From positions 1-14,264 of the forward strand of contig JBGAWJ010000027.1 of NCBI GenBank assembly GCA_044227605.1: a DNA stretch of 14,264 nucleotides, read 5' to 3'. Position numbers and translations under genes: made by a program. The notes under the pieces were generated by a model. The model was not told the DNA's origin. It worked only from the letters and a program-made list of their open reading frames with translations, and did not search any database. Below, piece by piece: positions 6,283 to 13,701 of the stretch (within the stretch, counting starts at the first letter, position 1; each line of letters starts with the position of its first letter). Source of the DNA: JAEUKQ01 sp044227605. GTDB taxonomy: Bacteria; Pseudomonadota; Alphaproteobacteria; JAEUKQ01.

Positions 6283-6717
6283 CTATTCAATCAAATGTAA
6301 GCTTGTTTGCATGGCATGGGCAATTATTTGCATATCATGCGGGGAAATTTCAAAAAGGCCAAACCTTAACTGATATCCCCAGTTTTTACGATCCCTGGAA
6401 AAATCTAATTGGGGTAACAGTTCCTTGATAGGTGTTTCTGAAGCTTTCAGCCAATTGACATCGCGCCGAAATGGACAGAAGCCACCCCCCATTTCTATTT
6501 GATAAGGATCATTCGGTTTGATGGTACCTATGGCTGTGAAAGATTGGTAACGATCTTTTCCTTGAAACTGCTCTGTTGGTGAATAGTATGCAATAACATC
6601 CCCTGGTTTTATCCGTTTTAAGGGGGATAATTTTCCGTGACAAACTTGCATAAATCCAGCTTCACGGCCGATCCTTACATGTTCGGCGGAAGCTACGGCG
6701 ACCCAATATTTATTCAT
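6283..6717 (-). CDS. EVE domain protein
   Basis: This 144-aa protein starts MNKYWVAVASAEHV, the signature opening of EVE domains, and keeps the typical internal elements: MQVCHGK, LKRIKPGDVIAYYSP, FTAIGTI, and FCPFRRDVNW. EVE domains are PUA-like folds that bind modified nucleobases in DNA or RNA. They are found alone or fused to restriction and defence modules. The frame could extend upstream to 6834, but the extra 39 codons lie inside the VOC gene and have no family character. The ATG at 6717 overlaps the VOC stop by ATGA, so the two are translationally coupled. The target base here is unknown. Confidence 0.85.
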   Translation of the reverse strand: MNKYWVAVASAEHVRIGREAGFMQVCHGKLSPLKRIKPGDVIAYYSPTEQFQGKDRYQSFTAIGTIKPNDPYQIEMGGGFCPFRRDVNWLKASETPIKELLPQLDFSRDRKNWGYQLRFGLFEISPHDMQIIAHAMQTSLHLIE

Positions 6718-7085
6718 GATTGCACGGGCGAAAAAACGCGCAAACGGTGGCCATCCAGATCTGCCGCAACAAAAGTATAGCCAAAATCCATTGTTGTGGG
6801 GGATTGCATGATTTTTAGGCCACGTTTTTTCCATTCTTTGGAAACTTGATCCACCGTTTGCTGATTTTCGACAGCAAACACTAGTTCCGATGCGCCATTG
6901 GCTGAAGTTGGAATGGGTTCCACTGTATGTTTAGCCCATAAACCCAGCATGATGCCTGATTTTAAGGCAAACATAACAAAAGTGGGTGATGCTTCAACCG
7001 GGGGCATACCCAGTATGTTTTGATAAAATGTAGCGCTGGCGGTAGGGTTGGTAACGTATAAGACAACCATGTTTGGTTCGGTCAT
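6714..7085 (-). CDS. VOC (glyoxalase/bleomycin-resistance fold) protein
   Basis: The 123-aa protein has the paired beta-alpha-beta-beta-beta modules of the vicinal oxygen chelate superfamily. Module 1 has VVLYVTNPTASATFYQNILG and FVMFALKSGIMLGLW. Module 2 has ELVFAVENQQTVDQV, GYTFVAADLDGHRLRVFSP. I could not assign a full set of metal ligands, so it may be a binding or resistance protein rather than glyoxalase I. The ATG is preceded by an AGGAGAA site. It is the first gene of a coupled pair with the EVE gene and follows the WYL regulator gene across a 125-bp spacer that contains a palindrome. Confidence 0.85.
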   Translation of the reverse strand: MTEPNMVVLYVTNPTASATFYQNILGMPPVEASPTFVMFALKSGIMLGLWAKHTVEPIPTSANGASELVFAVENQQTVDQVSKEWKKRGLKIMQSPTTMDFGYTFVAADLDGHRLRVFSPVQS

Positions 7086-7181
7086 AGATGTTCTCCTAAA
7101 AGTTCGTCATTAATTTTTTCACCAGCCTTTCAATTTGTGGGCGGTGATTATCCTGTTAATAAAAAACTTAAAACATCACCA

Positions 7182-7196
7182 TGACAGATTGTGTCA
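7182..7196. promoter_or_regulatory. TGACA-N5-TGTCA palindrome, possible operator of the VOC-EVE pair
   Basis: TGACA (7182-7186) and TGTCA (7192-7196) are exact reverse complements with a 5-base spacer. The site is 97 bases before the VOC start and just after the regulator gene end. A weak -10 (TATTAA on the minus strand) lies about 20 bases downstream. It would suit a dimeric regulator such as the neighbouring WYL protein; the pairing is inferred. Confidence 0.4.
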
Positions 7197-7210
7197 GTAG
7201 CGCATAAAAT

Positions 7211-7900
7211 TTAGGGCGATGGTATCCCTTCACTTAATCTCCATTCTTTCATGAGCTCATGCCGCCGCTTGGGATATCTTAACCCTAATGAAACCGCTAC
7301 CGCTATACGATCGGCACGGAAATGGCGGAATCCTTGACGCAGCTCACACCAGGCCACAATGATCAGCACTTGTTCAAAGAAAGTTAAAACAATCGGCCAA
7401 ATAATCCGGCTGGTTTTTCTACCGCTTAAATCTTCATATTGTATTTCAATTTTCTGCTCAGAACGAATGGCTTGCCGAATAAGCGTTAGATCTATTTGGT
7501 AAGAAGTTTCTCTGTCGTTTGGCCTTACTAATAAGGGTGATTGGTTCATTGTCTCTTTAAGATCAGTTGGAAGAACGGCTGCAATTTTTGCCAACGCATT
7601 ACGTGCGGCAGCACTTAACCGCTCATCCGCCCGGTCCATGACCCAATTTGATCCCAACCACAATGCCTCAATCTCTTCTTGTTGAAGCATGAGGGGTGGT
7701 AGCATAAAACCTGGACGCATGAGATAGCCAAGTCCTGCTTCCCCATCAATTCGTGCCCCCTGGGTATTAAGAAGGGCAATATCACGGTATAACGTGCGTA
7801 AGCTTATGTTCAATTCTTGCGCTAGTGTGGCGCCCTGGATGGGATAACGGTGGCGGCGTAAAATTTGAATAAGGTCAAGAAGACGTTCTGAGCGGGACAA
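7211..7900 (-). CDS. WYL-domain transcriptional regulator (YafY/DeoR-like)
   Basis: The protein (229 aa from the TTG at 7900) starts with a DeoR/HTH_11 winged helix: SRSERLLDLIQILRRHR, ATLAQELNISLRTLYRDIALL and the wing GEAGLGYLM. A WYL domain follows (about 125-215), including IEIQYEDLSGRKTSR and a C-terminal FRHFRADRI. The WYL tripeptide itself is replaced here (VLIIVAWCE). WYL domains sense ligands, often nucleic acids, and many such regulators control DNA-damage or defence genes. I chose the TTG at 7900 because MSRSERLL is the usual family start and AGAGAA precedes it. A GTG at 7936 would add 12 residues but has no ribosome-binding site. It probably controls the VOC-EVE pair downstream. 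Confidence 0.88.
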   Translation of the reverse strand: MSRSERLLDLIQILRRHRYPIQGATLAQELNISLRTLYRDIALLNTQGARIDGEAGLGYLMRPGFMLPPLMLQQEEIEALWLGSNWVMDRADERLSAAARNALAKIAAVLPTDLKETMNQSPLLVRPNDRETSYQIDLTLIRQAIRSEQKIEIQYEDLSGRKTSRIIWPIVLTFFEQVLIIVAWCELRQGFRHFRADRIAVAVSLGLRYPKRRHELMKEWRLSEGIPSP

Positions 7901-7980
7901 AGCTAACTTTTCTCTAAAATAAGATTTTAAGAGCACAGCTTAAGAGTTTTATTTGTTTATCTCATTAATAAAGAAATGCC

Positions 7981-8000
7981 CACCACCTTTGAAAGTGGTG
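7981..8000 (-). terminator. Hairpin overlapping the tRNA-Lys 3' end
   Basis: On the minus strand the tRNA end (…CACCAC) can pair with GTGGTG (7986-7981) around a short loop, followed by a T-rich but imperfect GGCATTTCTTTATT. It reuses the discriminator base and encoded CCA as one arm. Probable transcript end of the tRNA; the weak U-tract lowers confidence. Confidence 0.4.
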
Positions 8001-8070
8001 AGCGCGACGGGAATCGAACCCGTGACCTCCTGATTAAAAGTCAGATGCTCTACCGCTGAGCTACGCGCCC
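7996..8070 (-). tRNA. tRNA-Lys (anticodon TTT)
   Basis: On the minus strand, GGGCGCG (acceptor 5' arm) pairs with CGCGCTC (3' arm, one G-T). The D arm contains TAGCTCAGCGGTAGAGC. The anticodon stem-loop CTGACTTTTAATCAG gives anticodon TTT, reading AAA/AAG lysine codons. The T arm is ACGGGTTCGATTCCCGT. Discriminator A is followed by an encoded CCA (7998-7996). All conserved positions are intact. Confidence 0.97.
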
Positions 8071-8103
8071 CTAAAATAGAGGTTGTTCATTCAAAACAAA
8101 CCA

Positions 8104-8133
8104 TATGTAAGGGAAAAGACACTAGACTGTCAA
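8104..8133 (-). promoter_or_regulatory. Promoter of tRNA-Lys
   Basis: On the minus strand, a perfect TTGACA (8133-8128) is followed after 18 bases by TACATA (8109-8104). Transcription would start near 8097, giving a 27-base leader before the tRNA. The -35 is strong and the -10 is weak. The rest of the 8071-8272 spacer shows only a weak TGCC/GGCA hairpin after coaD. Confidence 0.55.
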
Positions 8134-8272
8134 AGTATTTTTTATGGAGAAATTTTATTAATTGTATTCATTATCCCCGGCTCCACTATTTATAGAAAAA
8201 TTGAGTATAAGAATAGATGAAAAGGATAATCGGTGATATCCCTATTTTGCCTACTCGTGGGTTGGCATAAAT

Positions 8273-8788
8273 TTACGATTTTAATAAGGATTTTTTCTTA
8301 AATTGTTGCTGTAGTAAATTAGCAATTCTGGGTGATACAAAAGAAGTCACATCACCGCCAAGTAAACTTATTTCCTTCACAAAACGGGAAGAAATAAACT
8401 GATATTTTTCTGAAGCCATTAGAAAAACCGTATCAATTCCTGGATCTAAACGTGCATTCATGCCAGTCATTTGAAATTCATATTCAAAATCGGATATAGC
8501 CCTTAACCCACGGATAATAATCTTTGCTTGGACAGAATGGCAGAAATGCGTCAGCAAGGATTGAAAAGGACGCACTTCAATGCGCTGTACTTCGCTTGCA
8601 GGCAAACTTTTTTCAATTTCTTGCTGAACAATTTTCTCGCGTTCACCTAAAGAAAATAGGGGGTCTTTACCTGCATTAGCGGCAACTGCCACAATAATTT
8701 TATCAACCATTCCCGCAGCCCGGTGAATAATATCCATATGCCCATATGTGATGGGATCAAAAGTGCCGGGATAAACGCCTATTCTCAT
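8273..8788 (-). CDS. coaD: Phosphopantetheine adenylyltransferase
   Basis: The 171-aa enzyme transfers AMP from ATP to 4'-phosphopantetheine, giving dephospho-CoA, the penultimate step of CoA synthesis in the cytoplasm. The nucleotidyltransferase motif is GTFDPITYGH (8-17), with the T/HxGH at Thr14-His17. IIRGLRAISDFEYE (91-104) and ISSRFVKE (132-139; usually ISSSLVKE) are the other family motifs. The start ATG is preceded by GGGAAG, 15 bp after the gyrA stop, so the two genes are co-transcribed. The gyrA-coaD link is common in alphaproteobacteria. The C-terminus is slightly extended and lysine-rich. Confidence 0.96.
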   Translation of the reverse strand: MRIGVYPGTFDPITYGHMDIIHRAAGMVDKIIVAVAANAGKDPLFSLGEREKIVQQEIEKSLPASEVQRIEVRPFQSLLTHFCHSVQAKIIIRGLRAISDFEYEFQMTGMNARLDPGIDTVFLMASEKYQFISSRFVKEISLLGGDVTSFVSPRIANLLQQQFKKKSLLKS

Positions 8789-8803
8789 GATAACTTCCCA
8801 TAT

Positions 8804-11587
8804 CTATGATGGTGATGGTTCCAAGGGAGCATCTTCATTCCCAATTATGCCTTGATCATCTTCATCTGTCAGGCAGGTAACGAATACCACCTGTTCATCC
8901 GGCGCCACATCAAATAACTTAACTCCTTGGGTGCGGCGGCTGCTGATACGAATGTCGTGAACAGGGCAGCGAATGACTTGGCCGCGGTTCGTTACCAACA
9001 TGATATGGCTATTGTTATCAACCGGAAAAGATGCAATCACGAGGCCATTCCGTTCGGATGTTTCTATATTGGCAATTCCCACCCCACCTCGGCCTGTTAA
9101 ACGATAAGCATAAGAAGAAGTCCTTTTGCCGTAGCCCCGTTCTGTTACAGCTAACAATAATTGTTCGTTTTCAGCCATTGCTTGCAATGAGGTAGGTAAG
9201 GATTTTTGATCGTTTTGCGTATTGGCATCTAAATCCACTCCTGCTATCTCTTCTTCCTCTTCGGTTGAAGAGGGTAGGGTAGCTGATTCGGACATATCTT
9301 CTGCAGGATAACGACCATTTTTTAAGAAAGACTCGCGGTCCTCAGCTGAAAATGCCCCATGTTCTAACATCGTCATGGAAATAACACGATCATCGCCTTG
9401 CAATTTAATGCCGCGGACACCGTCTGAATTGCGTCCTGCAAATACCCTTAGGGTTTTGACTGGGAAACGTATGCATTTACCTGCGGCTGTTGCCAAGAAA
9501 ACATCTTGGTGATCATAACAGACCTGAACACTCACCAAACGATCATTTTCCTCCAATTTAATGGCAATTTTACCGTTTGATTTAACTTGAACAAAATCCG
9601 CAAGTTTATTCCGGCGTACCTGGCCCAGGGCGGTTGCAAAAATGATCGATAATTTCTCGGTTTCTTGTTGATCAGGTAGGGGCAGCAATGTGGCAATCGT
9701 TTCGTCTTTTTCTAAGGGTAATAGTTGTACCAAAGGTTTGCCTCGACCTTGTGCGGTCGAAGGGGGCAATCGATACGTCTTTAATTTATATACAATTCCT
9801 TGATTAGAAAAGAATAGAACCGGGGTATGAGTGTTAATCACGAAAAGTTGGTTGACAATATCTTCATCCCGAACATCCATACCAGATTTGCCCTTGCCGC
9901 CGCGCCGCTGGGCACGATAAGCAGATAAAGGCACCCGTTTGATATAGCCATTATGGGTTAATGTTACCACCATATCTTCGCGTTGGATTAAATCTTCAAT
10001 ATCAACATCCGAATCATTTTCGGTAATCTCCGTGCGGCGTGGGGTTGCAAGTGTCCCCTTCGCTTGCATCAATTCGTTCTTCATCAATTGCAAACGCAGG
10101 GTGCGGTTGTTTAAGATATTATGCAAACGGCTGATTTGGATCGATAATTCAGACATTTCGGCAACAATTTTTTCCCGCTCCAGCCCTGTCAGCCGATGCA
10201 AGCGTAAATCAAGAATGGCCTTTGCTTGGCTTTCTGTTAACCGATAATCAGCTTGGACAGGAATTGAAGATATTGGGTTTTCAATATCCTGCTCTAACAA
10301 TTGTAAAAGGGGTAGGGCGGTATCAATTGACCAGGAGCGTTCCATCAGGGCTTGTCTGGCTAAAATGGGATCAGCGGAGGCACGGATGATCTTAATCATT
10401 TCGTCAATGTTAGCCACTGCTACCGCTAAACCCAGCAAAATATGCCCGCGTTCTTGGGCTTTTCGCAATTCAAAGCGGGAACGCCGGTTAATCACTTCTT
10501 CCCGGAATTCGACAAAGGCTGCGATAACCTGTTTTAAATTCATCAGCAAAGGTTGGCCACGATGCAAAGCCAACATATTAATACCAAAACTGGTTTGCAA
10601 AGGCGAATGCTTATACAGTAAACTTAAAATAACCTCAGCAGAAATATCACGCCTAACTTCAATGACCACCCGTACCCCTTCGCGGTCTGATTCATCGCGA
10701 ATTTCGGTAATGCCTTCAATGATTTTATCGCGTGCCAGTTCGGCAATTCGCTCCACCATGCGCGCTTTGTTAACTTGGTAAGGAACTTGGCTGATAATAA
10801 TCGCTTCACGGTCATTTTTTAATTGCTCCACGTGGCTTTTGCCACGAATAACAATCGATCCTTTGCCCGCTAGATAAGCGTCGCGAATCCCTCCCAAGCC
10901 TAGGATTTCGCCGCCGGTTGGAAAATCAGGTCCTGGTACCAATTCCATCAATTGCTCAATCGCAATCGCCGGATCTTCTATATAAGCACAGCATGCATCT
11001 ATGACTTCACCTAAGTTATGGGGGGGGATATTTGTAGCCATACCCACGGCGATACCACCGGCCCCGTTCACTAATAAATTAGGTAATAAGGCAGGCAGAA
11101 CCATTGGTTCATGGGTGCTGTCATCATAGTTTGGCTGAAAATCAACCGTTTCCTTGTCGATATCATTTAACAAAAACATAGCCGATTTTTTTAAACGTAC
11201 TTCCGTATAACGCATCGCGGCAGGCGGATCACCGTCCATCGAGCCAAAATTCCCTTGACCATCAACCAAAGGCAGGCGCATTGAAAAATCCTGCGCCATC
11301 CGCACCATGGCATCATAAATCGCCGTATCACCATGTGGATGGTATTTACCCATCACATCCCCAACCACGTGCGCTGATTTTCGGAAGGGTTTTTCCGGTT
11401 CGTAACCCGATTCATACATGGCATATAAGATACGTCGGTGAACTGGCTTTAATCCGTCCCGCACATCTGGCAGCGCCCGCGCTACGATTACGCTCATGGC
11501 GTAATCAAGGTAGGAACGTCGCATTTCTTCCTCAATGGAAATAGAAGAAATCGCATTAGCAGGGGCAATGGGGATGTTGTTGTCCAC
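8804..11587 (-). CDS. gyrA: DNA gyrase subunit A
   Basis: At 927 aa this is a full-length GyrA, which cuts and rejoins DNA in the A2B2 gyrase that introduces negative supercoils. The N-terminal winged helix has the catalytic Tyr127 (AAMRYTEVR, E. coli Tyr122). The quinolone-determining segment is HPHGDTAIYDAMV, with Thr88 at the E. coli Ser83 position and Asp92 at Asp87. The tower and coiled coil follow to about 500. The C-terminal pinwheel begins near 535 with the GyrA box QRRGGKG (560-566). An acidic, low-complexity insert (about 747-805, with a Glu run) interrupts the pinwheel, as in other alphaproteobacterial GyrA. The start is GTG with a GAGAG site. ssb is 93 bp upstream and coaD 15 bp downstream. 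Confidence 0.97.
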   Translation of the reverse strand: MDNNIPIAPANAISSISIEEEMRRSYLDYAMSVIVARALPDVRDGLKPVHRRILYAMYESGYEPEKPFRKSAHVVGDVMGKYHPHGDTAIYDAMVRMAQDFSMRLPLVDGQGNFGSMDGDPPAAMRYTEVRLKKSAMFLLNDIDKETVDFQPNYDDSTHEPMVLPALLPNLLVNGAGGIAVGMATNIPPHNLGEVIDACCAYIEDPAIAIEQLMELVPGPDFPTGGEILGLGGIRDAYLAGKGSIVIRGKSHVEQLKNDREAIIISQVPYQVNKARMVERIAELARDKIIEGITEIRDESDREGVRVVIEVRRDISAEVILSLLYKHSPLQTSFGINMLALHRGQPLLMNLKQVIAAFVEFREEVINRRSRFELRKAQERGHILLGLAVAVANIDEMIKIIRASADPILARQALMERSWSIDTALPLLQLLEQDIENPISSIPVQADYRLTESQAKAILDLRLHRLTGLEREKIVAEMSELSIQISRLHNILNNRTLRLQLMKNELMQAKGTLATPRRTEITENDSDVDIEDLIQREDMVVTLTHNGYIKRVPLSAYRAQRRGGKGKSGMDVRDEDIVNQLFVINTHTPVLFFSNQGIVYKLKTYRLPPSTAQGRGKPLVQLLPLEKDETIATLLPLPDQQETEKLSIIFATALGQVRRNKLADFVQVKSNGKIAIKLEENDRLVSVQVCYDHQDVFLATAAGKCIRFPVKTLRVFAGRNSDGVRGIKLQGDDRVISMTMLEHGAFSAEDRESFLKNGRYPAEDMSESATLPSSTEEEEEIAGVDLDANTQNDQKSLPTSLQAMAENEQLLLAVTERGYGKRTSSYAYRLTGRGGVGIANIETSERNGLVIASFPVDNNSHIMLVTNRGQVIRCPVHDIRISSRRTQGVKLFDVAPDEQVVFVTCLTDEDDQGIIGNEDAPLEPSPS

Positions 11588-11680
11588 AATAAGCTCTCTT
11601 TAATTTTTATAAGCAGAAAATAACGGTAGTAATGGTAATAAATTTAGGGGCAAATTGAAAGGATGCAAAGCTTTTTTATA

Positions 11681-12223
11681 TTAAAACGGGATATCATCAT
11701 CTAAATCTGGCTTGCTATTTTTTGGGGACATCGTTTTCTCAAACGAGTCCATCGTGTTAGGCCTTGAATTTTTGGGATTGCTAAAAGAAGGTTTTGACCC
11801 CATCGGAGCGGGGGAAAATTCATTGGGGATAGCTGAACGTTCATAATCTTGACCCTCACTTGCGCCATCAGATTTCGAATCAAGCAAAGTCAAATCGCCC
11901 CTAAAGCGTTGTAGGACAACTTCTGTTGTATATCGCTCTTGTCCTGATTGATCGGTCCATTTACGGGTTTGCAGTTGTCCTTCTAAATACACCTTTGATC
12001 CTTTACGCAAATATTTTTCGGCAATATCAACTAATCTCTCATCGAAAATGGCCACTTTATGCCATTCCGTTTTTTCTTTGCGTTCACCGCTGGCTTTGTC
12101 TTTCCAACGTTCGGAGGTTGCAACTGGAAAACTGGCCACCCGGTCACCAGATTGCATGGAACGGACTTCAGGATCCTTCCCTAAATTTCCAACCAAGATA
12201 ACTTTATTAACGCTTCCAGCCAT
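11681..12223 (-). CDS. ssb: Single-stranded DNA-binding protein
   Basis: The 180-aa protein has an N-terminal OB fold (about 1-110) with the SSB signatures NKVILVGNLGKDPEVR, VATSERWKD, EWHKVAIF and YLRKGSKVYLEGQLQTRKW. A Pro/Ser/Asn-rich linker follows, then the acidic tip DLDDDIPF, which docks replication and repair partners. It coats single-stranded DNA as a tetramer. The ATG is preceded by AAGGA at an A-rich spacing. It lies immediately upstream of gyrA in the same direction, the usual alphaproteobacterial arrangement. No strong promoter was identified in the 75-bp spacer upstream. Confidence 0.97.
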   Translation of the reverse strand: MAGSVNKVILVGNLGKDPEVRSMQSGDRVASFPVATSERWKDKASGERKEKTEWHKVAIFDERLVDIAEKYLRKGSKVYLEGQLQTRKWTDQSGQERYTTEVVLQRFRGDLTLLDSKSDGASEGQDYERSAIPNEFSPAPMGSKPSFSNPKNSRPNTMDSFEKTMSPKNSKPDLDDDIPF

Positions 12224-12298
12224 TCGTTTTTTTTTCCTTATGTAAATAGATTCATTGTACTCATATTATCGCAGGGAAGATAATCATTTTTAATAATT

Positions 12299-13222
12299 TT
12301 ATTGGGATTTTTCTCTTAAAACAGGAGGTTTCCAAGCAAAAATCTGCCGTTGAGCGTTGGCAAACTCTTCTGTGCTTAAATGACTTAGGGCTTGCTCACG
12401 CATTGTTTGCACTTGTGCTTTCAAAGAATCATTAAGATCGCCATGCAAAAGAACGATACTCGACCAGAAAAAAGATTTTACATAGTTTTGATCGATACCG
12501 GTTCCTTGAAGATAAAGTCCGGAAATTAATATTTGAGAATAAGTATCATTTAACTGGGCACCGGCTAAAGCAAATTCTGCCGCCTTATTCGCATTTTTTA
12601 CGGTGCCTTTGCCATGAAGATATAAATAAGCCAGGCCGCCGAAGGATTTCGGATAGTTATCTTCTTCTATAGACTTGCTATACCAGTAGAACGCTTTTCC
12701 ATCATCTTGGACAACACCTTGACCTAGCATATACAGCCTTCCTGCTAGAAAACGAACTTCAGGGAAATGGGCTTTATCAGCTGCACCTAAGCAATGGATG
12801 CTGGCTTTATTAAGGTCATATGTAATAGCCTGCCCTATTTGATTATTTATCCCATATATGGTGCATAACATTTCATGGGCAAATTGTTTTAATTCTAAAA
12901 TAGACTCTTGTGGGTTCTTTAGGGAAGCTGGGTTTCCGATATTATACCCAGGATTGTTAATCACTTGATTAAACCAAAGGGCAGCCTGGCTATAATCCGG
13001 TTTTACACCATATCCGTTATGATACATTAACCCGATATAATGCTGGGCAGCTATATTGCCATCTTTTGCCAGCGGTAAAAATTCTTGATAGGCAGTGTGA
13101 TAATCTTTATCCTCAAGCGCTTGCCAAGCTTCTTTTTCTCCGGCTTGAACTTGTTGCAACAATAAAATAAAAATAAAGGCCGTAGGGGGTAAATAAAGGT
13201 TTCTAAAAAAAAAATTCTTCAT
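12299..13222 (-). CDS. Secreted Sel1-repeat protein
   Basis: Starting at the ATG at 13222 gives 307 aa with a signal peptide: MKNFFFRN, a hydrophobic core, and a likely cleavage after VQA27. A TTG start at 13246 would put eight residues ahead of the signal and is less likely. The mature part has about four Sel1/TPR-like repeats (roughly 52-87, 147-184, 185-222 and 221-257), each with the A-x8-G-xx-Y-xx-G-x-G pattern, e.g. AGRLYMLGQGV and LAYLYLHGKGT. Sel1 proteins are helical scaffolds for protein interaction, often periplasmic or exported, and are frequent in intracellular bacteria. The partner is unknown. A good promoter lies 65 bp upstream; ssb is the next gene downstream. Confidence 0.85.
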   Translation of the reverse strand: MKNFFFRNLYLPPTAFIFILLLQQVQAGEKEAWQALEDKDYHTAYQEFLPLAKDGNIAAQHYIGLMYHNGYGVKPDYSQAALWFNQVINNPGYNIGNPASLKNPQESILELKQFAHEMLCTIYGINNQIGQAITYDLNKASIHCLGAADKAHFPEVRFLAGRLYMLGQGVVQDDGKAFYWYSKSIEEDNYPKSFGGLAYLYLHGKGTVKNANKAAEFALAGAQLNDTYSQILISGLYLQGTGIDQNYVKSFFWSSIVLLHGDLNDSLKAQVQTMREQALSHLSTEEFANAQRQIFAWKPPVLREKSQ

Positions 13223-13286
13223 TGCTTGTACCAAATCCCCAATCAATTTTTAATTTTAAAAAATAAAAATATTTTCTCCCCTCGCC

Positions 13287-13314
13287 ATTATAAATAGTTC
13301 TATGGCAAAGACAA
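13287..13314 (-). promoter_or_regulatory. Promoter of the Sel1-repeat gene
   Basis: On the minus strand, TTGTCT (13314-13309) and a perfect TATAAT (13292-13287) are separated by 16 bases. Transcription would start near 13280, giving a leader of about 58 bases to the ATG at 13222. The distance supports that ATG as the real start. Confidence 0.55.
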
Positions 13315-13390
13315 GTAACAATTGCCCTTTTTAAGGGAACATAATCATATTTTACTCTTCATCAAAGCAAAGAAAATTAAATTAAACCTA

Positions 13391-13664
13391 GGGGCTATAC
13401 CATCTAAGCAGGGATGCTAGGATGGAAATAGGTATGAGAGAAAGGGTCGTTTAAGGGTGCGTCAGCAAGGGATGCTGATCGAGCATTTTGTGGTAAAATA
13501 GGGTTGTTCTGTTCACTTGGATGCCTACTAAATCTCTGCAGCAGATCGGCTCATCACTTCAGCACGAAAAATTCTAGCAACCTCCTCTGCTTTTTCTTCC
13601 TTAATTTACTATAACTTATCTTCATTGTAGTAGCTTACCTTACTTCCCATTCTACTACAGCTCC
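13391..13664 (-). mobile_element. Decayed IS1595-like insertion sequence remnant
   Basis: A 274-bp segment is bounded by imperfect inverted ends: GGGGCTATACCA at the left edge on the plus strand and GGAGCTGTAGTA at the right edge on the minus strand (9 of 12 positions agree). GGGGCT-type ends are common in the IS1595 family. Between them is the start of a broken transposase, with the rest deleted. No matching target duplication was found (left flank TTAAACCTA, right flank ATAATTTT), consistent with age or deletion. It accounts for most of the 455-bp spacer between the Sel1 gene and the chimeric frame at 13702; the remainder is AT-rich promoter sequence. Confidence 0.6.
13451..13625 (-). pseudogene. 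Broken N-terminus of an IS1595-family transposase
   Basis: From the ATG at 13625 one frame reads MKISYSKLRKKKQRRLLEFF then stops (13556-13551). A second frame continues MSRSAAEI before stopping. A third continues LVGIQVNRTTLFYHKMLDQH and stops at 13451. Joined across two frameshifts they resemble the N-terminal helix-turn-helix of IS1595-type transposases (SKL-K-LLEFFV, then TARTAAELVGI, then NT-TLFYHKLR). The catalytic DDE part is absent, so it is inactive. The family assignment rests on remembered consensus. Confidence 0.65.
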
Positions 13665-13701
13665 ATAATTTTTTGGCTTATTTATTTAGACTCCTTCTAT
13701 C

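Noticed and set aside
6715..6834. N-terminal extension of the EVE protein
   Set aside because: These 39 codons overlap the VOC gene in another frame and lack EVE character; the ATG at 6717 gives the standard domain start and an ATGA overlap.
10032..11544. Several plus-strand frames inside gyrA
   Set aside because: All lie antisense to the conserved gyrA frame, with biased Arg/Ser-rich composition typical of shadow frames.
13462..13478. TCAGCA-N5-TGCTGA inverted repeat in the IS remnant
   Set aside because: It falls inside the decayed element away from any promoter; a 6-bp dyad there is easily a coincidence.
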